DNA of 38,172 bases from Synergistales bacterium (lineage in GTDB: Bacteria; Synergistota; Synergistia; Synergistales; Aminiphilaceae). A model generated the notes under the pieces. That model saw only the letters and a program-made list of their open reading frames with translations, did no database searches and was not told the DNA's origin. The stretch covers positions 1 to 38,172 of the forward strand of contig JAIPGA010000016.1 of the NCBI GenBank assembly GCA_021736445.1, given 5' to 3'. The first letter of the stretch is position 1, and each line of letters begins with the position of its first letter. Of this stretch, positions 26,302-34,363 are shown one piece after another. Position numbers and translations under genes: made by a program.

Positions 26302-27549
26302 TCATGCGACCCGACGGACCCGCTTGGCCTTGCCGTCCCAGCGCTCCAGCGTCCCGGGACGCTCCAGCCGACAGCCCACGCGGACGCCGAGGAGCGAGAG
26401 AAGCTGGTGGGAGGTCTTCCTGGTGAGCTGCGCCATGGCTTCCCCGGAAAGCGGCTCCGCCGCCTCGCTGACCACGGTGAGCTCGTTCATGCCGCCCCGC
26501 TCGCTCACCTCCAGCATGTAGTGCATGGAGAGCTCCTCCACCCTGCCGAGGGCCACCTCCACCTGAGAGGGGAAGACATTGACCCCCCGGATGATCAGCA
26601 TGTCGTCGGTGCGCCCCCGGATGCGCTCGATCCGCGTCCCCTTCCGGCCGCAGCCGCAGGTGCCGGGGAGCACCCGGGTGATGTCCCGCGTCCGGTAGCG
26701 GACCACCGGCATGGCCTCCTTGCCCAGCGTGGTGATCACCAGTTCGCCCTCCTCGCCCTCAGGCAGCTGCCGGCCCGTATCGGGGTCGATCACCTCCGCC
26801 AGAAAGAGCCGGTCGTCGATGTGGAGACCGCTCTGGGCGGGGCATTCGATGCCCACACCGGGCCCCATAACCTCCGAAAGGCCGTAGATATCCAGCGCCG
26901 TGATCCCCAGGTCGTCCTCCAGCCGAATGCGCATCTCCTCGGACCAGGGCTCGGCGCCGAAGATCCCCACCCGGAGATTGAGCCGGTCGCGGTCGTCCAT
27001 GGCCCTGATCATCTCGCCGAGTTTCAGCCCGTAGGAGGGCGTGCAGGCCAGCACCGTCGAGCCAAGATCCTCCATGAGCATCAGCTGCCGTTCCGAGAAG
27101 CCGCCGGAGGCCGGGATCACCGTGGCCTCCAGGTCCTCCGCGCCGTAGTGGAGCCCCAGTCCTCCGGTAAAGAGCCCGTAGCCGTAGGCCACCTGCACGA
27201 TGTCCTCGGCGCCCACGCCGGCGATGCGCAGACAGTCGCCCATGGCCTGGGACCAGAGGATAAGATCCCTTTTGGTGTAGGCCACCACCGTGGGCTTGCC
27301 GGTGGTCCCCGAGGAGGCGTGGATCCGCATGAGATCTTTGGGATCGCAGGCGAGCATCCCCAGGGGGTAACCGTCCCGCAGGTCGTCCTTGGTGGTGAAG
27401 GGCAGCAGGGAGAGATCGCCTGGATCCTTGATATCGTCGGGGAAGACCCCCGTCTCCTCCATCTTCGCCCGGTAGGCCGGGGCCTTCTCCCACATTCGCC
27501 TGACCAGTCCCTGCAGACTCTCTCCGCTTGTCTCCACTCTGTACATCAT
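26302..27549 (-). CDS. Phenylacetate-CoA ligase-type arylacetate-CoA ligase
   Basis: A 415-residue cytoplasmic AMP-forming ligase of the PaaK family. The AMP/phosphate motif is HASSGTTGKPTVVAYT near residue 94; YGLSEVMGPGVG near 220 and VRYRTRDITRVLPGTCGCGR near 295 are also typical, as is the C-terminal lid with RGVNVFPSQVE. It joins phenylacetate or a related aryl acid to CoA using ATP. Anaerobes pair such ligases with indolepyruvate ferredoxin oxidoreductase; no such gene is visible here. The ATG at 27549 is chosen because AGGGAG sits 8 bases ahead. The upstream leader with five Phe codons and a terminator suggests Phe-controlled expression. Confidence 0.9.
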   Translation of the reverse strand: MMYRVETSGESLQGLVRRMWEKAPAYRAKMEETGVFPDDIKDPGDLSLLPFTTKDDLRDGYPLGMLACDPKDLMRIHASSGTTGKPTVVAYTKRDLILWSQAMGDCLRIAGVGAEDIVQVAYGYGLFTGGLGLHYGAEDLEATVIPASGGFSERQLMLMEDLGSTVLACTPSYGLKLGEMIRAMDDRDRLNLRVGIFGAEPWSEEMRIRLEDDLGITALDIYGLSEVMGPGVGIECPAQSGLHIDDRLFLAEVIDPDTGRQLPEGEEGELVITTLGKEAMPVVRYRTRDITRVLPGTCGCGRKGTRIERIRGRTDDMLIIRGVNVFPSQVEVALGRVEELSMHYMLEVSERGGMNELTVVSEAAEPLSGEAMAQLTRKTSHQLLSLLGVRVGCRLERPGTLERWDGKAKRVRRVA

Positions 27550-27580
27550 TCCTATCCCTCCCTGGGTGATATAAAGGTAC

Positions 27581-27618
27581 AAAAAAAGGACCCCCACCGC
27601 TTTTGGGTGAGGGCCCTT
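27581..27618 (-). terminator. Intrinsic terminator (attenuator) in the leader of the ligase gene
   Basis: On the minus strand AGGGCCCTCACC pairs with GGTGGGGGTCCT, twelve pairs including two G-U, followed by seven T (complement of 27581-27587). It lies between the leader ORF and the ligase ATG, 32 bases before that ATG. A segment reading GGACACCC (complement of 27625-27632) could pair instead with the terminator's 3' arm and act as antiterminator. Confidence 0.85.
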
Positions 27619-27639
27619 GCTCTCGGGTGTCCAGCGCGA

Positions 27640-27732
27640 TCAGGCGCCGGTCCCTGGAGCAGGACCCGCGCTAAAAAAGAAGAAAAACCGATTGGCAGTG
27701 CGTACATGTTGAATCTGGCTGGACCGTATCAT
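27640..27732 (-). CDS. Phenylalanine-rich leader peptide (attenuation leader)
   Basis: A 30-codon ORF starting ATG at 27732 with GGAGGT (complement of 27738-27743) six bases ahead, and ending TGA at 27640-27642. The peptide begins MIRSSQIQHV and continues RTANR-FFFFF-SAGPAPG. Codons 16-20 are five consecutive Phe codons (complement of 27673-27687), a 15-base T/C run that stands out in GC-rich DNA. Directly after them GCGC-G-GGTCC can pair with GGACC-G-GCGC, giving a strong hairpin that ends near the leader stop. Placement between a promoter and a terminator matches pheL-type leaders. It is too short to be found by ordinary gene calling. Confidence 0.85.
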   Translation of the reverse strand: MIRSSQIQHVRTANRFFFFFSAGPAPGTGA

Positions 27733-27746
27733 CCGGTACCTCCACA

Positions 27747-27871
27747 AGGGACATGCCGTCCCTTTTGATGGTTGGGTTTATACCACAGCGGTCCGGAGGC
27801 GTCAAGGGCAGAGGCACCCCTGCGGCCGGACAGCGAACGCGTCACCCCTCTCCGGGACCAGGGACATGCCG
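27747..27871. repeat. Pair of 12-base direct repeats around the ligase promoter
   Basis: AGGGACATGCCG occurs at 27747-27758 and again at 27860-27871, one copy just downstream of the predicted transcription start and one 55 bases upstream of the -35 box. Two exact copies flanking a promoter could be operator sites for a looping regulator; chance is not excluded. Confidence 0.35.
27777..27805 (-). promoter_or_regulatory. Promoter of the ligase attenuation leader
   Basis: On the minus strand TTGACG (complement of 27800-27805), a spacer of exactly 17 bases, and TATAAA (complement of 27777-27782). Each box matches the sigma70 consensus at five of six positions. Transcription would start near 27770, about 38 bases before the leader ATG. 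A 7-bp hairpin AAGGGAC/GTCCCTT (27746-27764) lies between. Confidence 0.8.
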
Positions 27872-27898
27872 CCCGCGAAGACAGAGGTGGCATGTCTA

Positions 27899-29068
27899 TT
27901 ACAGGCCCGCCTCGGCGAGCGCATCTTCCAGCTCTGGCGACAGCTTGACCCGCTTCGCGCGGAGGGTGCGGAAAAGCCGCTCGATACCAGGGATGTTGGA
28001 GCACAAAAGCTTGACCGAGCTGCCGTCGGTCAGGCGAAAACACAGCCCCCAATCTTTCCGGCCCGCCAGAAGCAGGGCATGCCCCGCCAACCGTGGGTTT
28101 GTAACGGCCAGGAGTGGCAACAGCCCTCGGGGGGGCCTATAGCTCTTAAATTCCACAGTGTCGATCCGGTGAAAGGGCATCTCGTACTCCTTTCCGAACC
28201 TGCTGACACGCACCCCCTCCGGCTGGATACTGAGGTAAAAGGAAGAATATTTGGCCGTCCAGTACAGGGCAGAGGCCCACATGAAAGCCAAACTCCAGAA
28301 AAAGAGCGTCGCATAGGCATAACCGGTGTGGAAATCGAGAATACGGCCGTTCCCCTCAATCTCTAAAACCATTGCGAAGGGAAGCGCAAAGAAGACCCCT
28401 GCTCCGATCAGGCCAACAATATCAGGGATGAGCGACGTAGACAGCCTGGGGTAGGTAAGTGCCCCCGGGGGTGGTGTGTTTCTGCGAGGAAACAGGAAGA
28501 GGAGCAGCAGAAACGGCAGAGGGAACAGGGCGAGATGACGGTAGGGGTAGACTAGCCTTTGGGGGGCGGGGTCAGTAACGGCGCCGACCGGGTCCAGGAG
28601 TAGTACGTCGAGGAATTCCGGCCCTGCCTGGGTGGAACGTTTGATGTACAGCTGGAGTCTGTTGTCTCCCATATCTTCGATGGTTTCGGCAAAAAAGGGT
28701 TCGCTGGCGTGGAAGTAGGCCCTCCCCGCACCGTCGCTCTCCGCCCAGTACCCAGTGCCCAGTGGATGGGCCGCAGCACGCTGTATCTCTGAAAAAAAGT
28801 GCGCCCATTGGGGGCTGGAGACTGTGCTCTGAGCTTTCGAATTGATAAAGGGCGCGATAGGCTGGAAGGCGCTGCTGGAGCGGATAAAGCGCCTTGCCGC
28901 CCCCATTGCTCCCCATGTGTTCCTCTGCGGGGAGAAGGTGGAACGGTATTCTTCTCCCATATCGGCAACCTTGATACGGACAAAGAGACCTGTCCGAAGG
29001 AAAAAGAAAAAGGTAAGGGCCAGCAAAAGCAGGGAAAGCATGGCTATTCTCCGGTAGAGTTCTTTCAC
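27899..29068 (-). CDS. Uncharacterised membrane protein with large extracytoplasmic loop
   Basis: Not recognised. About 389 residues from a GTG at 29068. One hydrophobic segment near the N-terminus (IAMLSLLLLALTFFFFL) is followed by about 150 polar residues likely outside the cytoplasm, then three hydrophobic stretches (HLALFPLPFLLLLFLF, LIPDIVGLIGAGVFFALPF, YAYATLFFWSLAFMWASALYW), then a C-terminal soluble part of about 130 residues that looks like a PH-type membrane-protein tail (YLSIQPEGVRVSRFGKEYEMPFHRIDTVEF). Starts at TTG 29113 and ATG 29089 are possible; GGAGGGGGG is spaced best for GTG 29068. It follows the propeller gene directly (overlapping it if TTG is used), so the two are likely partners. 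Confidence 0.6.
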   Translation of the reverse strand: MKELYRRIAMLSLLLLALTFFFFLRTGLFVRIKVADMGEEYRSTFSPQRNTWGAMGAARRFIRSSSAFQPIAPFINSKAQSTVSSPQWAHFFSEIQRAAAHPLGTGYWAESDGAGRAYFHASEPFFAETIEDMGDNRLQLYIKRSTQAGPEFLDVLLLDPVGAVTDPAPQRLVYPYRHLALFPLPFLLLLFLFPRRNTPPPGALTYPRLSTSLIPDIVGLIGAGVFFALPFAMVLEIEGNGRILDFHTGYAYATLFFWSLAFMWASALYWTAKYSSFYLSIQPEGVRVSRFGKEYEMPFHRIDTVEFKSYRPPRGLLPLLAVTNPRLAGHALLLAGRKDWGLCFRLTDGSSVKLLCSNIPGIERLFRTLRAKRVKLSPELEDALAEAGL

Positions 29069-29099
29069 AATACTTGATCCCCCCTCCATTCGGCTGTGC

Positions 29100-31034
29100 T
29101 CAGTAAAGCTCAACCTTCTTCCAGATCATTCCGCCATCATCGGATCTATAAAGGGACTGCCGAGTGCCCAGGAGCAATCCGCCATCAGCAAGGGAAATGA
29201 AGGAAAAGATCTCGGAATCGGAAAGATTTGTCGCCCTGGCCATCCGCTCTCCCGTTTCCGGATCGGTGACGAACCGGAAAAGAGTACCGGTATTGCTCAG
29301 AGCCACTACGGTATCTGACGAGTCTGCCGCGAATATCTGCCGGAAGAATCGGGAGGTTGTATACTGGTATCCCTGCATTCGATTGGCCGTCTGCAACGAG
29401 TCCTCTTCAGGTGCTCCCCGCCAGAGATCGAGGCGGGAGGAGCCCCAAAGAGATCCGGTGCCGTCGAAGGCGACAGCACATCCATCGGGGGGAGTCTTCA
29501 TGGTTCTCCAGGTGGCCCCGCCGTCCCGGGAAAAAGAGATACCGTAATCCGTCGCCACGGCTGCAGCGTTGCTTCCGTCTGTGGCAAGGGATCGGAAATA
29601 CTTGCCCTCGATTCCCTCGACCTGTTTCCAGCTCTTCCCGGCATCATTTGAGCGGAACAACCCCTGCATCCAGGTGATGGCAAAGACAGCCTCTCCCGCT
29701 TCGGCGAGCGCCACCACATCGCCGGCCCCGGATTTCTCCGTGTTGTCGTGAAGCCTGCCCAGGGCTGACGGGAGACTGACCCTGGTCCACGACGTACCAC
29801 TGTCGGTGGACCGGTAGATCCCTCCCGGGCCTCCGGCAAGGAGGAGATCCCCTTCCAGATGAAGAAGCGCCGTGCAGGGAGCCCCGATGCCTGTCTGCCC
29901 CGCATCTTCCCAGGATTCTCCATCAGGGGAGCGGAAGAGCCTTCCCGATTGTGTGAGGGCCAGAACCCCACTCTCTCCCGTTTCGGCAAACCCTATGACC
30001 GGGTCGAAGATCGGCAGCGGCATCCATCCTGTACCGTCCTGTTCCGCCAGGAAGAGCCCATTGGCTGCTGTGCCCACCACCATCTGGTCACCTACTGATT
30101 CCAGGGCCCATATCGAGGAGGCCCGCTTTCCTCTGGCAGGAACCGGCTGCCACCTGTCCTTTCCGGAAGGCAAGATATGGCAGCCCCTGGTCTCTGTTCC
30201 AGCCCACACGCTATCGTCCTTCGCTATCCTCAGCACCTGGACGTTGGTCTTTTCGGGAAGCCCTGCCGAATCAGAGATCCAACCATTTTGGTTCCACCTG
30301 AAGACACCGCCTTCAAGACACCCCGCATAGAGAGACGCCGAGGAAGGCGACCACGCCAGCGCAAGGACGAAGGGGTTGGGGAGGTCGTCCGAGATGCCCT
30401 GCCAGCTCATCCCCCCATCGTCGGAGGAAAAGACACCCCCGCCGAAGGTTCCGGCCCACAGCCGGCCCGATTCGTTTTCGGCTAATGCCGTCACCAGGTG
30501 ATCGTCCAGCTCTCCTTTGGCTTCGTGCACGTCCCCGCTCTGTCCGTCCTGCCATAGAAGCCCCTCGTTCCAATGCAGGGTGATGAGTTTTCCTGAAGCG
30601 GTTACATGGACGTCTCGAATCCAGCCGTCGTTCCTCATGGGCGTCCAGGAGTCTCCACCGTCATCTGAATGGAGCAATGCCTCGTAGGTGGCGAGATAGA
30701 GAGAACCCTGCCGGCTTCGGTGCAGGGAATAATGATAGGAAGAAGGGAGCCTTTCTCCCAGATAGTTCCAGGAGCGCGTTCCCACTGGAGAGTGGTAGAT
30801 TCCCGCTCTTTCTGCTGTGGCAAGATAGAGCCCGCCCTGGCCGTCGGCCTGGAGCGCCAGGACAGGAGGTTTCTCCTGCGCTGTATTCACGGCAGTGGCA
30901 GCGGAGGGGCAAAGCAATGAGCCAAACAGAATCAGCAGGAGGGCGATGGACAACCCCCGGTTTCCTGGGATCATCGGCAAACTGCACAATACCTGAAGTT
31001 TCTGCAATGTCCTCATCACTCCCGGTAGCGCCAT
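29100..31034 (-). CDS. Secreted BNR/Asp-box beta-propeller protein
   Basis: A 644-residue protein with a hydrophobic signal (LSIALLLILFGSLLCPSAATA, residues about 28-48) and no further membrane segment. At least seven Asp-box motifs of the type S-x-D-x-G-x-x-W are visible: SDDGGDSW, SSDDGGMSW, SPDGESW, STDSGTSW, SNDAGKSW, SRDGGATW and the final SDDGGMIW. These cap blades of sialidase- or YCF48-like propellers. There is no sign of the catalytic Arg triad of sialidases, so a binding or scaffolding role is more likely than an enzyme. Its ATG at 31034 has GAGAGGCGG upstream. Codon choice seems less GC-biased than that of the other genes here. Confidence 0.8.
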   Translation of the reverse strand: MALPGVMRTLQKLQVLCSLPMIPGNRGLSIALLLILFGSLLCPSAATAVNTAQEKPPVLALQADGQGGLYLATAERAGIYHSPVGTRSWNYLGERLPSSYHYSLHRSRQGSLYLATYEALLHSDDGGDSWTPMRNDGWIRDVHVTASGKLITLHWNEGLLWQDGQSGDVHEAKGELDDHLVTALAENESGRLWAGTFGGGVFSSDDGGMSWQGISDDLPNPFVLALAWSPSSASLYAGCLEGGVFRWNQNGWISDSAGLPEKTNVQVLRIAKDDSVWAGTETRGCHILPSGKDRWQPVPARGKRASSIWALESVGDQMVVGTAANGLFLAEQDGTGWMPLPIFDPVIGFAETGESGVLALTQSGRLFRSPDGESWEDAGQTGIGAPCTALLHLEGDLLLAGGPGGIYRSTDSGTSWTRVSLPSALGRLHDNTEKSGAGDVVALAEAGEAVFAITWMQGLFRSNDAGKSWKQVEGIEGKYFRSLATDGSNAAAVATDYGISFSRDGGATWRTMKTPPDGCAVAFDGTGSLWGSSRLDLWRGAPEEDSLQTANRMQGYQYTTSRFFRQIFAADSSDTVVALSNTGTLFRFVTDPETGERMARATNLSDSEIFSFISLADGGLLLGTRQSLYRSDDGGMIWKKVELY

Positions 31035-31142
31035 GCGTATAGTCCGCCTCTCTCCTCGTCCCTGGAGAAAACGACCGGCTTCCGCCGGGAAACAAAAGCG
31101 CCCATGCCCACGAACAAGGTTGATTTGCTGCTCTGATTTATT

Positions 31143-31171
31143 ATTATGTTTTAACCCCGCGACAATGTCAA
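31143..31171 (-). promoter_or_regulatory. Promoter of the beta-propeller gene pair
   Basis: On the minus strand a perfect TTGACA (complement of 31166-31171), 17 bases, and CATAAT (complement of 31143-31148), five of six matches. The 5' leader would be about 100 bases. The remainder of the gap up to 31368 holds only a GC palindrome CCCCGGCCGGGG at 31212-31223 and no gene. Confidence 0.75.
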
Positions 31172-31368
31172 TCCCAGGAACAACTTCTGCGGCCGAACAG
31201 TGAAAGGATCACCCCGGCCGGGGAGCTTTTCCCATACGGCAGCGTCCTCCCGCTCCGCGTTATGTATTCAGACGAGGCGTGCTCTCGAAGCACCTTGTTC
31301 ACCCCCCCATCCACATGGAATGTGACTGGACTCTCCCTGCGGAAAAGTGCGCTCCCGGACAGAGGATG

Positions 31369-31581
31369 TCAGTAGCCCAGGTCCCGCTTGCGCTGTTCGA
31401 ACTCCTCCCTGTCGATATCACCCCGGGCGTACCGGTCCTTCAGCACTTCCAGGGGAGGCTTCTTCTCCGGTTCCTTCCTGAACATGGAAACCGCAAGGGC
31501 CACAATGCCGACCACCACGACCACGCCGATGAGCATGCCGCCCCATCCCATTCCCCAGCAATTTCCGCCAAAGAAATGCAT
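31369..31581 (-). CDS. Small SHOCT-domain membrane protein
   Basis: A 70-residue protein. Residues 1-15 are Gly/Trp/Met-rich (MHFFGGNCWGMGWGG), residues 16-35 form one membrane helix (MLIGVVVVVGIVALAVSMF), and the C-terminus LEVLKDRYARGDIDREEFEQRKRDLGY is a clear SHOCT motif. Such proteins are common in bacterial envelopes and mostly of unknown role; SHOCT helices mediate oligomerisation. The ATG at 31581 is chosen because AGGAGG is seven bases ahead; an ATG two codons earlier is too close to it. Confidence 0.82.
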   Translation of the reverse strand: MHFFGGNCWGMGWGGMLIGVVVVVGIVALAVSMFRKEPEKKPPLEVLKDRYARGDIDREEFEQRKRDLGY

Positions 31582-31809
31582 CTTCATTCCTCCTTCGCTC
31601 TCTGCATGGAACACAACCTCCATAGAGGGGAGAACAGCGTTGTGTCCCACAATCAAGAATACCCCAAGGGATACACGTTTCCATCAGCCACATAGCGCAG
31701 GAAGAGCACCATACTCCTCAGGAGGCGGACCAAAAAACGGAGATTCACCAACGATCCGCCGCTCAGGTTTTCCCTTGACTCCCCCGGCCTGTCCGTACAC
31801 AATGAATGC

Positions 31810-32730
31810 ATGACGGCAAAACAGAAAACCCACGCGTCGCCGCTTATTGTCCTTGGTCTGGGGATCCTGGCCATCTCCACAGGCGCCATCTTCGCCCGCT
31901 TCGCCGAGGCCTCGCCGCTGGTGATCTCCGGCTACCGCGCCGGTCTGGCGGCGCTGATCCTGATGCCTGCGGCCCTGGTCTGCTGCCCCAGGGAGCTCAG
32001 GAACCTCTCGAAACGCGACCTGCTCTACGTGATCATCGCCGGCGTCTTCCTGGCGCTGCACTTCATCACCTGGATCACCTCGCTCTTTTTCACCACCGTG
32101 GCCAGCAGCGTGGTGCTGGTGGAGACCATCCCCGTCTGGACGGCCATCCTCTCGCCCTTCGTCACCGGCGACAGGGTGCCGAGGCTCCAGAAGATCGGCA
32201 TCGCCCTCAGCGTGGGCGGGGCGGTCATCATCGGCGCCGGCGACTTCGCCATCGGCGGCAGGGCCTTCACCGGCGACCTGCTCGCCCTGGCCGGGGCCCT
32301 CTGCGCCACCGCCTACTTCCTCACCGGGCGGGTGGTGCGCCCCAAGATGTCGCTGCTGAGCTACACCGCCATCTGCTACACCTCGGCGGCGGTGGTTCTC
32401 TGGATCATCATCGCCTTTCTGGGACTCCCCGCCTTCGGCTACAGCCAGACCACCTGGATCGCCTTCTGGGGCATGGCCATCGTCTCGCAGATCCTGGGGC
32501 ACAGCAGCTACAACTGGGCGCTCCGCTACGTCACGCCCAGTCTGGTCTCCGTGGCGCTGCTGGGCGAGCCGATCTTCAGCCCCATCTTCGCCTGGTTCCT
32601 CCTGGGCGAGGCCGTCCCGCCGCTGACCTACCTGGGCGGTGCTTTCATCCTCACCGGCATCTACGTGGCCACCCGGGGCGAACAGAAGAAGAAGGGCGAG
32701 ATCCCCGAGGCCCCGGACACGCCCGCATAG
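31810..32730 (+). CDS. EamA/DMT family transporter
   Basis: A 306-residue inner-membrane protein with ten hydrophobic segments in two EamA repeats, the usual layout of drug/metabolite transporters. Typical features are the first-repeat FARFAEASPLVISGYRAGLAAL and ASSVVLVETIPVWTAIL, and the second-repeat YVTPSLVSVALLGEPIFSPIFAW with GGAFILTGIYVATRG. These proteins usually export amino acids or metabolites; the substrate cannot be read from sequence. The tail is charged and cytoplasmic. The gene stands alone, converging with tctA over a shared terminator. Confidence 0.9.
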   Translation: MTAKQKTHASPLIVLGLGILAISTGAIFARFAEASPLVISGYRAGLAALILMPAALVCCPRELRNLSKRDLLYVIIAGVFLALHFITWITSLFFTTVASSVVLVETIPVWTAILSPFVTGDRVPRLQKIGIALSVGGAVIIGAGDFAIGGRAFTGDLLALAGALCATAYFLTGRVVRPKMSLLSYTAICYTSAAVVLWIIIAFLGLPAFGYSQTTWIAFWGMAIVSQILGHSSYNWALRYVTPSLVSVALLGEPIFSPIFAWFLLGEAVPPLTYLGGAFILTGIYVATRGEQKKKGEIPEAPDTPA

Positions 32731-32745
32731 CCACTCCACACAGTA

Positions 32746-32782
32746 AACGCGGCTCCCTTCCGTTCGGGATGGGAGCCGCGTT
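32746..32782. terminator. Shared terminator between eamA-type and tctA genes
   Basis: AACGCGGCTCCC (32746-32757) and GGGAGCCGCGTT (32771-32782) are perfect 12-base arms with a 13-base loop, placed between two convergent genes. Confidence 0.75.
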
Positions 32783-32806
32783 GTCATGCACGCAGTGCTA
32801 CGGGAT

Positions 32807-34330
32807 CTATCGGCCGGAAGTCCCCCCGGCCTGCCGGGCCTTCCGTTTCTTGCGCCATTCGGAGATGAAGGGCCAGGAGACGGAGAGGACGGAGAGCCCG
32901 AAGAGCACGTTGCAGATGGTGGAGCGGAAGAAGATCGTCATGTCCCCCTGGGAGACCATCAGCGCCTGCCGGAAGGACTGCTCCATCCCGCCGCCCACCA
33001 CAACGGCCAGAATGAAGGGCGCGATAGGGATCTTGAGTTTTTTCATCAGATACCCCACTACACCAAAAACCAGCAGCAGGAAGAAGTCCACCACGCTGTA
33101 GTTGATGGTGTATACCCCCACGAAGGCCAGGCCGACAATGAGCGGGTAGAGGTACTTGGGCTTCACCGAGAGCACCCGCACCAGCAGCCCCGCCAGGGGG
33201 ATGTTGATCACGGCGCAGGCGATGTTGCCCATGAACATGCTGGCGATGATCCCCCAGGCCACGTGGGGATGGTGCTCGAAGAGCATGGGCCCCGGGTCGA
33301 GCCCGAGGATGAGCAGCGCCCCGAGCATCACGGCGGTGGTTCCCGACCCCGGCACACCCAGGGTCATCATGGGGATCAGCGCACCCACCGACGCGGCGTT
33401 GTTGGCCGCTTCCGGCGCGGCGAGCCCCTCGATGGTCCCGGTGCCGAACTTCTCGGGGTGCTTGGAGATCTGCTTCTCGTTGTTGTAGCCCATCATGGAG
33501 CCGATGGTGCCGCCCGAACCGGGGAGCACGCCCACAAAGAAGCCCACCGGCGTCTGCCGCAGGATGGGCCCGATGCTCTGTTTCCACTCTTCCATGGTGA
33601 TCCAGATCTTGCCGAATTTCTCCTGCACCGGCTTGGCCGCCTTGGCGGCGATCTTCTCGTAGTTGGTGAAGACCTCGCCGATACCGTAGACACCGACGAT
33701 CACCACAATGAAGTCGATCCCCGACTGCAGCTCCTGCACACCAAAGGTAAACCGCCGGACACCGGCCATGAGATCCATCCCCACGGTGGTCACCATCAGC
33801 CCCATGACAAGGGCGAAGAAGCCCTTGAGCAGCGACTTCTGTGTCAGCGAGGCCGTGGCGGAGAGGGCAAAGATCATGAGCATAAAGTACTCCGGCGGGC
33901 CGAACCTCAGCGCAAAGCGCGCCACCGGAAGCGCAAGAAAGACGAAGATCACTGTAGCGATCAGACCGCCGATAAAGGAAGCAATCGCCGAAATGGCCAG
34001 CGCCGCCTCCGCTCTTCCGTTCTGTGCCATGGGGTAGCCGTCGAAGGTGGCCGCCACGGCCGCCCCGTCGCCGGGCACGTTGAGCAGGATGGATCCCCTG
34101 GAACCGCCGTACATGGCGCCGTAGTAGATGGCGCACATCATGATCAGCGCCGTCTCCGGCTTCATGGCAAAGGTGAGCGGCAGCAGAAGGGCGATGCCGG
34201 TTGCAGGCCCGATACCGGGCAGCATGCCGAAGACCGTCCCCAGCACCGACCCGACAAGCAGCAGCGCGAAGTTCAGGGGATCGAGGACAACGGTAAATCC
34301 TAGTGCCAGATTCGTAAAGATTTCACCCAT
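32807..34330 (-). CDS. tctA: Tripartite tricarboxylate transporter, large membrane subunit TctA
   Basis: A 507-residue membrane protein with about twelve hydrophobic segments, the normal TctA length. Two glycine-rich family motifs are present: GTVFGMLPGIGPATGIALLLP near residue 31 and FVGVLPGSGGTIGSMMGYNNEKQ near residue 265. It is the channel subunit of a secondary, binding-protein-dependent carboxylate importer. The C-terminal tail is basic (WRKKRKARQAGG). It follows TctB by 33 bases on the same strand; RBS GAGGAGG lies before the ATG. Confidence 0.95.
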   Translation of the reverse strand: MGEIFTNLALGFTVVLDPLNFALLLVGSVLGTVFGMLPGIGPATGIALLLPLTFAMKPETALIMMCAIYYGAMYGGSRGSILLNVPGDGAAVAATFDGYPMAQNGRAEAALAISAIASFIGGLIATVIFVFLALPVARFALRFGPPEYFMLMIFALSATASLTQKSLLKGFFALVMGLMVTTVGMDLMAGVRRFTFGVQELQSGIDFIVVIVGVYGIGEVFTNYEKIAAKAAKPVQEKFGKIWITMEEWKQSIGPILRQTPVGFFVGVLPGSGGTIGSMMGYNNEKQISKHPEKFGTGTIEGLAAPEAANNAASVGALIPMMTLGVPGSGTTAVMLGALLILGLDPGPMLFEHHPHVAWGIIASMFMGNIACAVINIPLAGLLVRVLSVKPKYLYPLIVGLAFVGVYTINYSVVDFFLLLVFGVVGYLMKKLKIPIAPFILAVVVGGGMEQSFRQALMVSQGDMTIFFRSTICNVLFGLSVLSVSWPFISEWRKKRKARQAGGTSGR

Positions 34331-34363
34331 TGGATCTCCTCCTCACTCTCAGACAGGGCGCCG

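Noticed and set aside
27560-27707. Alternative 51-codon ORF from the ATG at 27707 across the attenuator
   Set aside because: It runs through the terminator, lacks a ribosome site, and reads the T-rich tract in a frame without the Phe run. The ORF from 27732 is better supported.
27550-27720. T-box riboswitch ahead of the ligase gene
   Set aside because: No T-box sequence (AGGGTGGnACCGCG-like) or specifier stem was found; the leader ORF explains the terminator.
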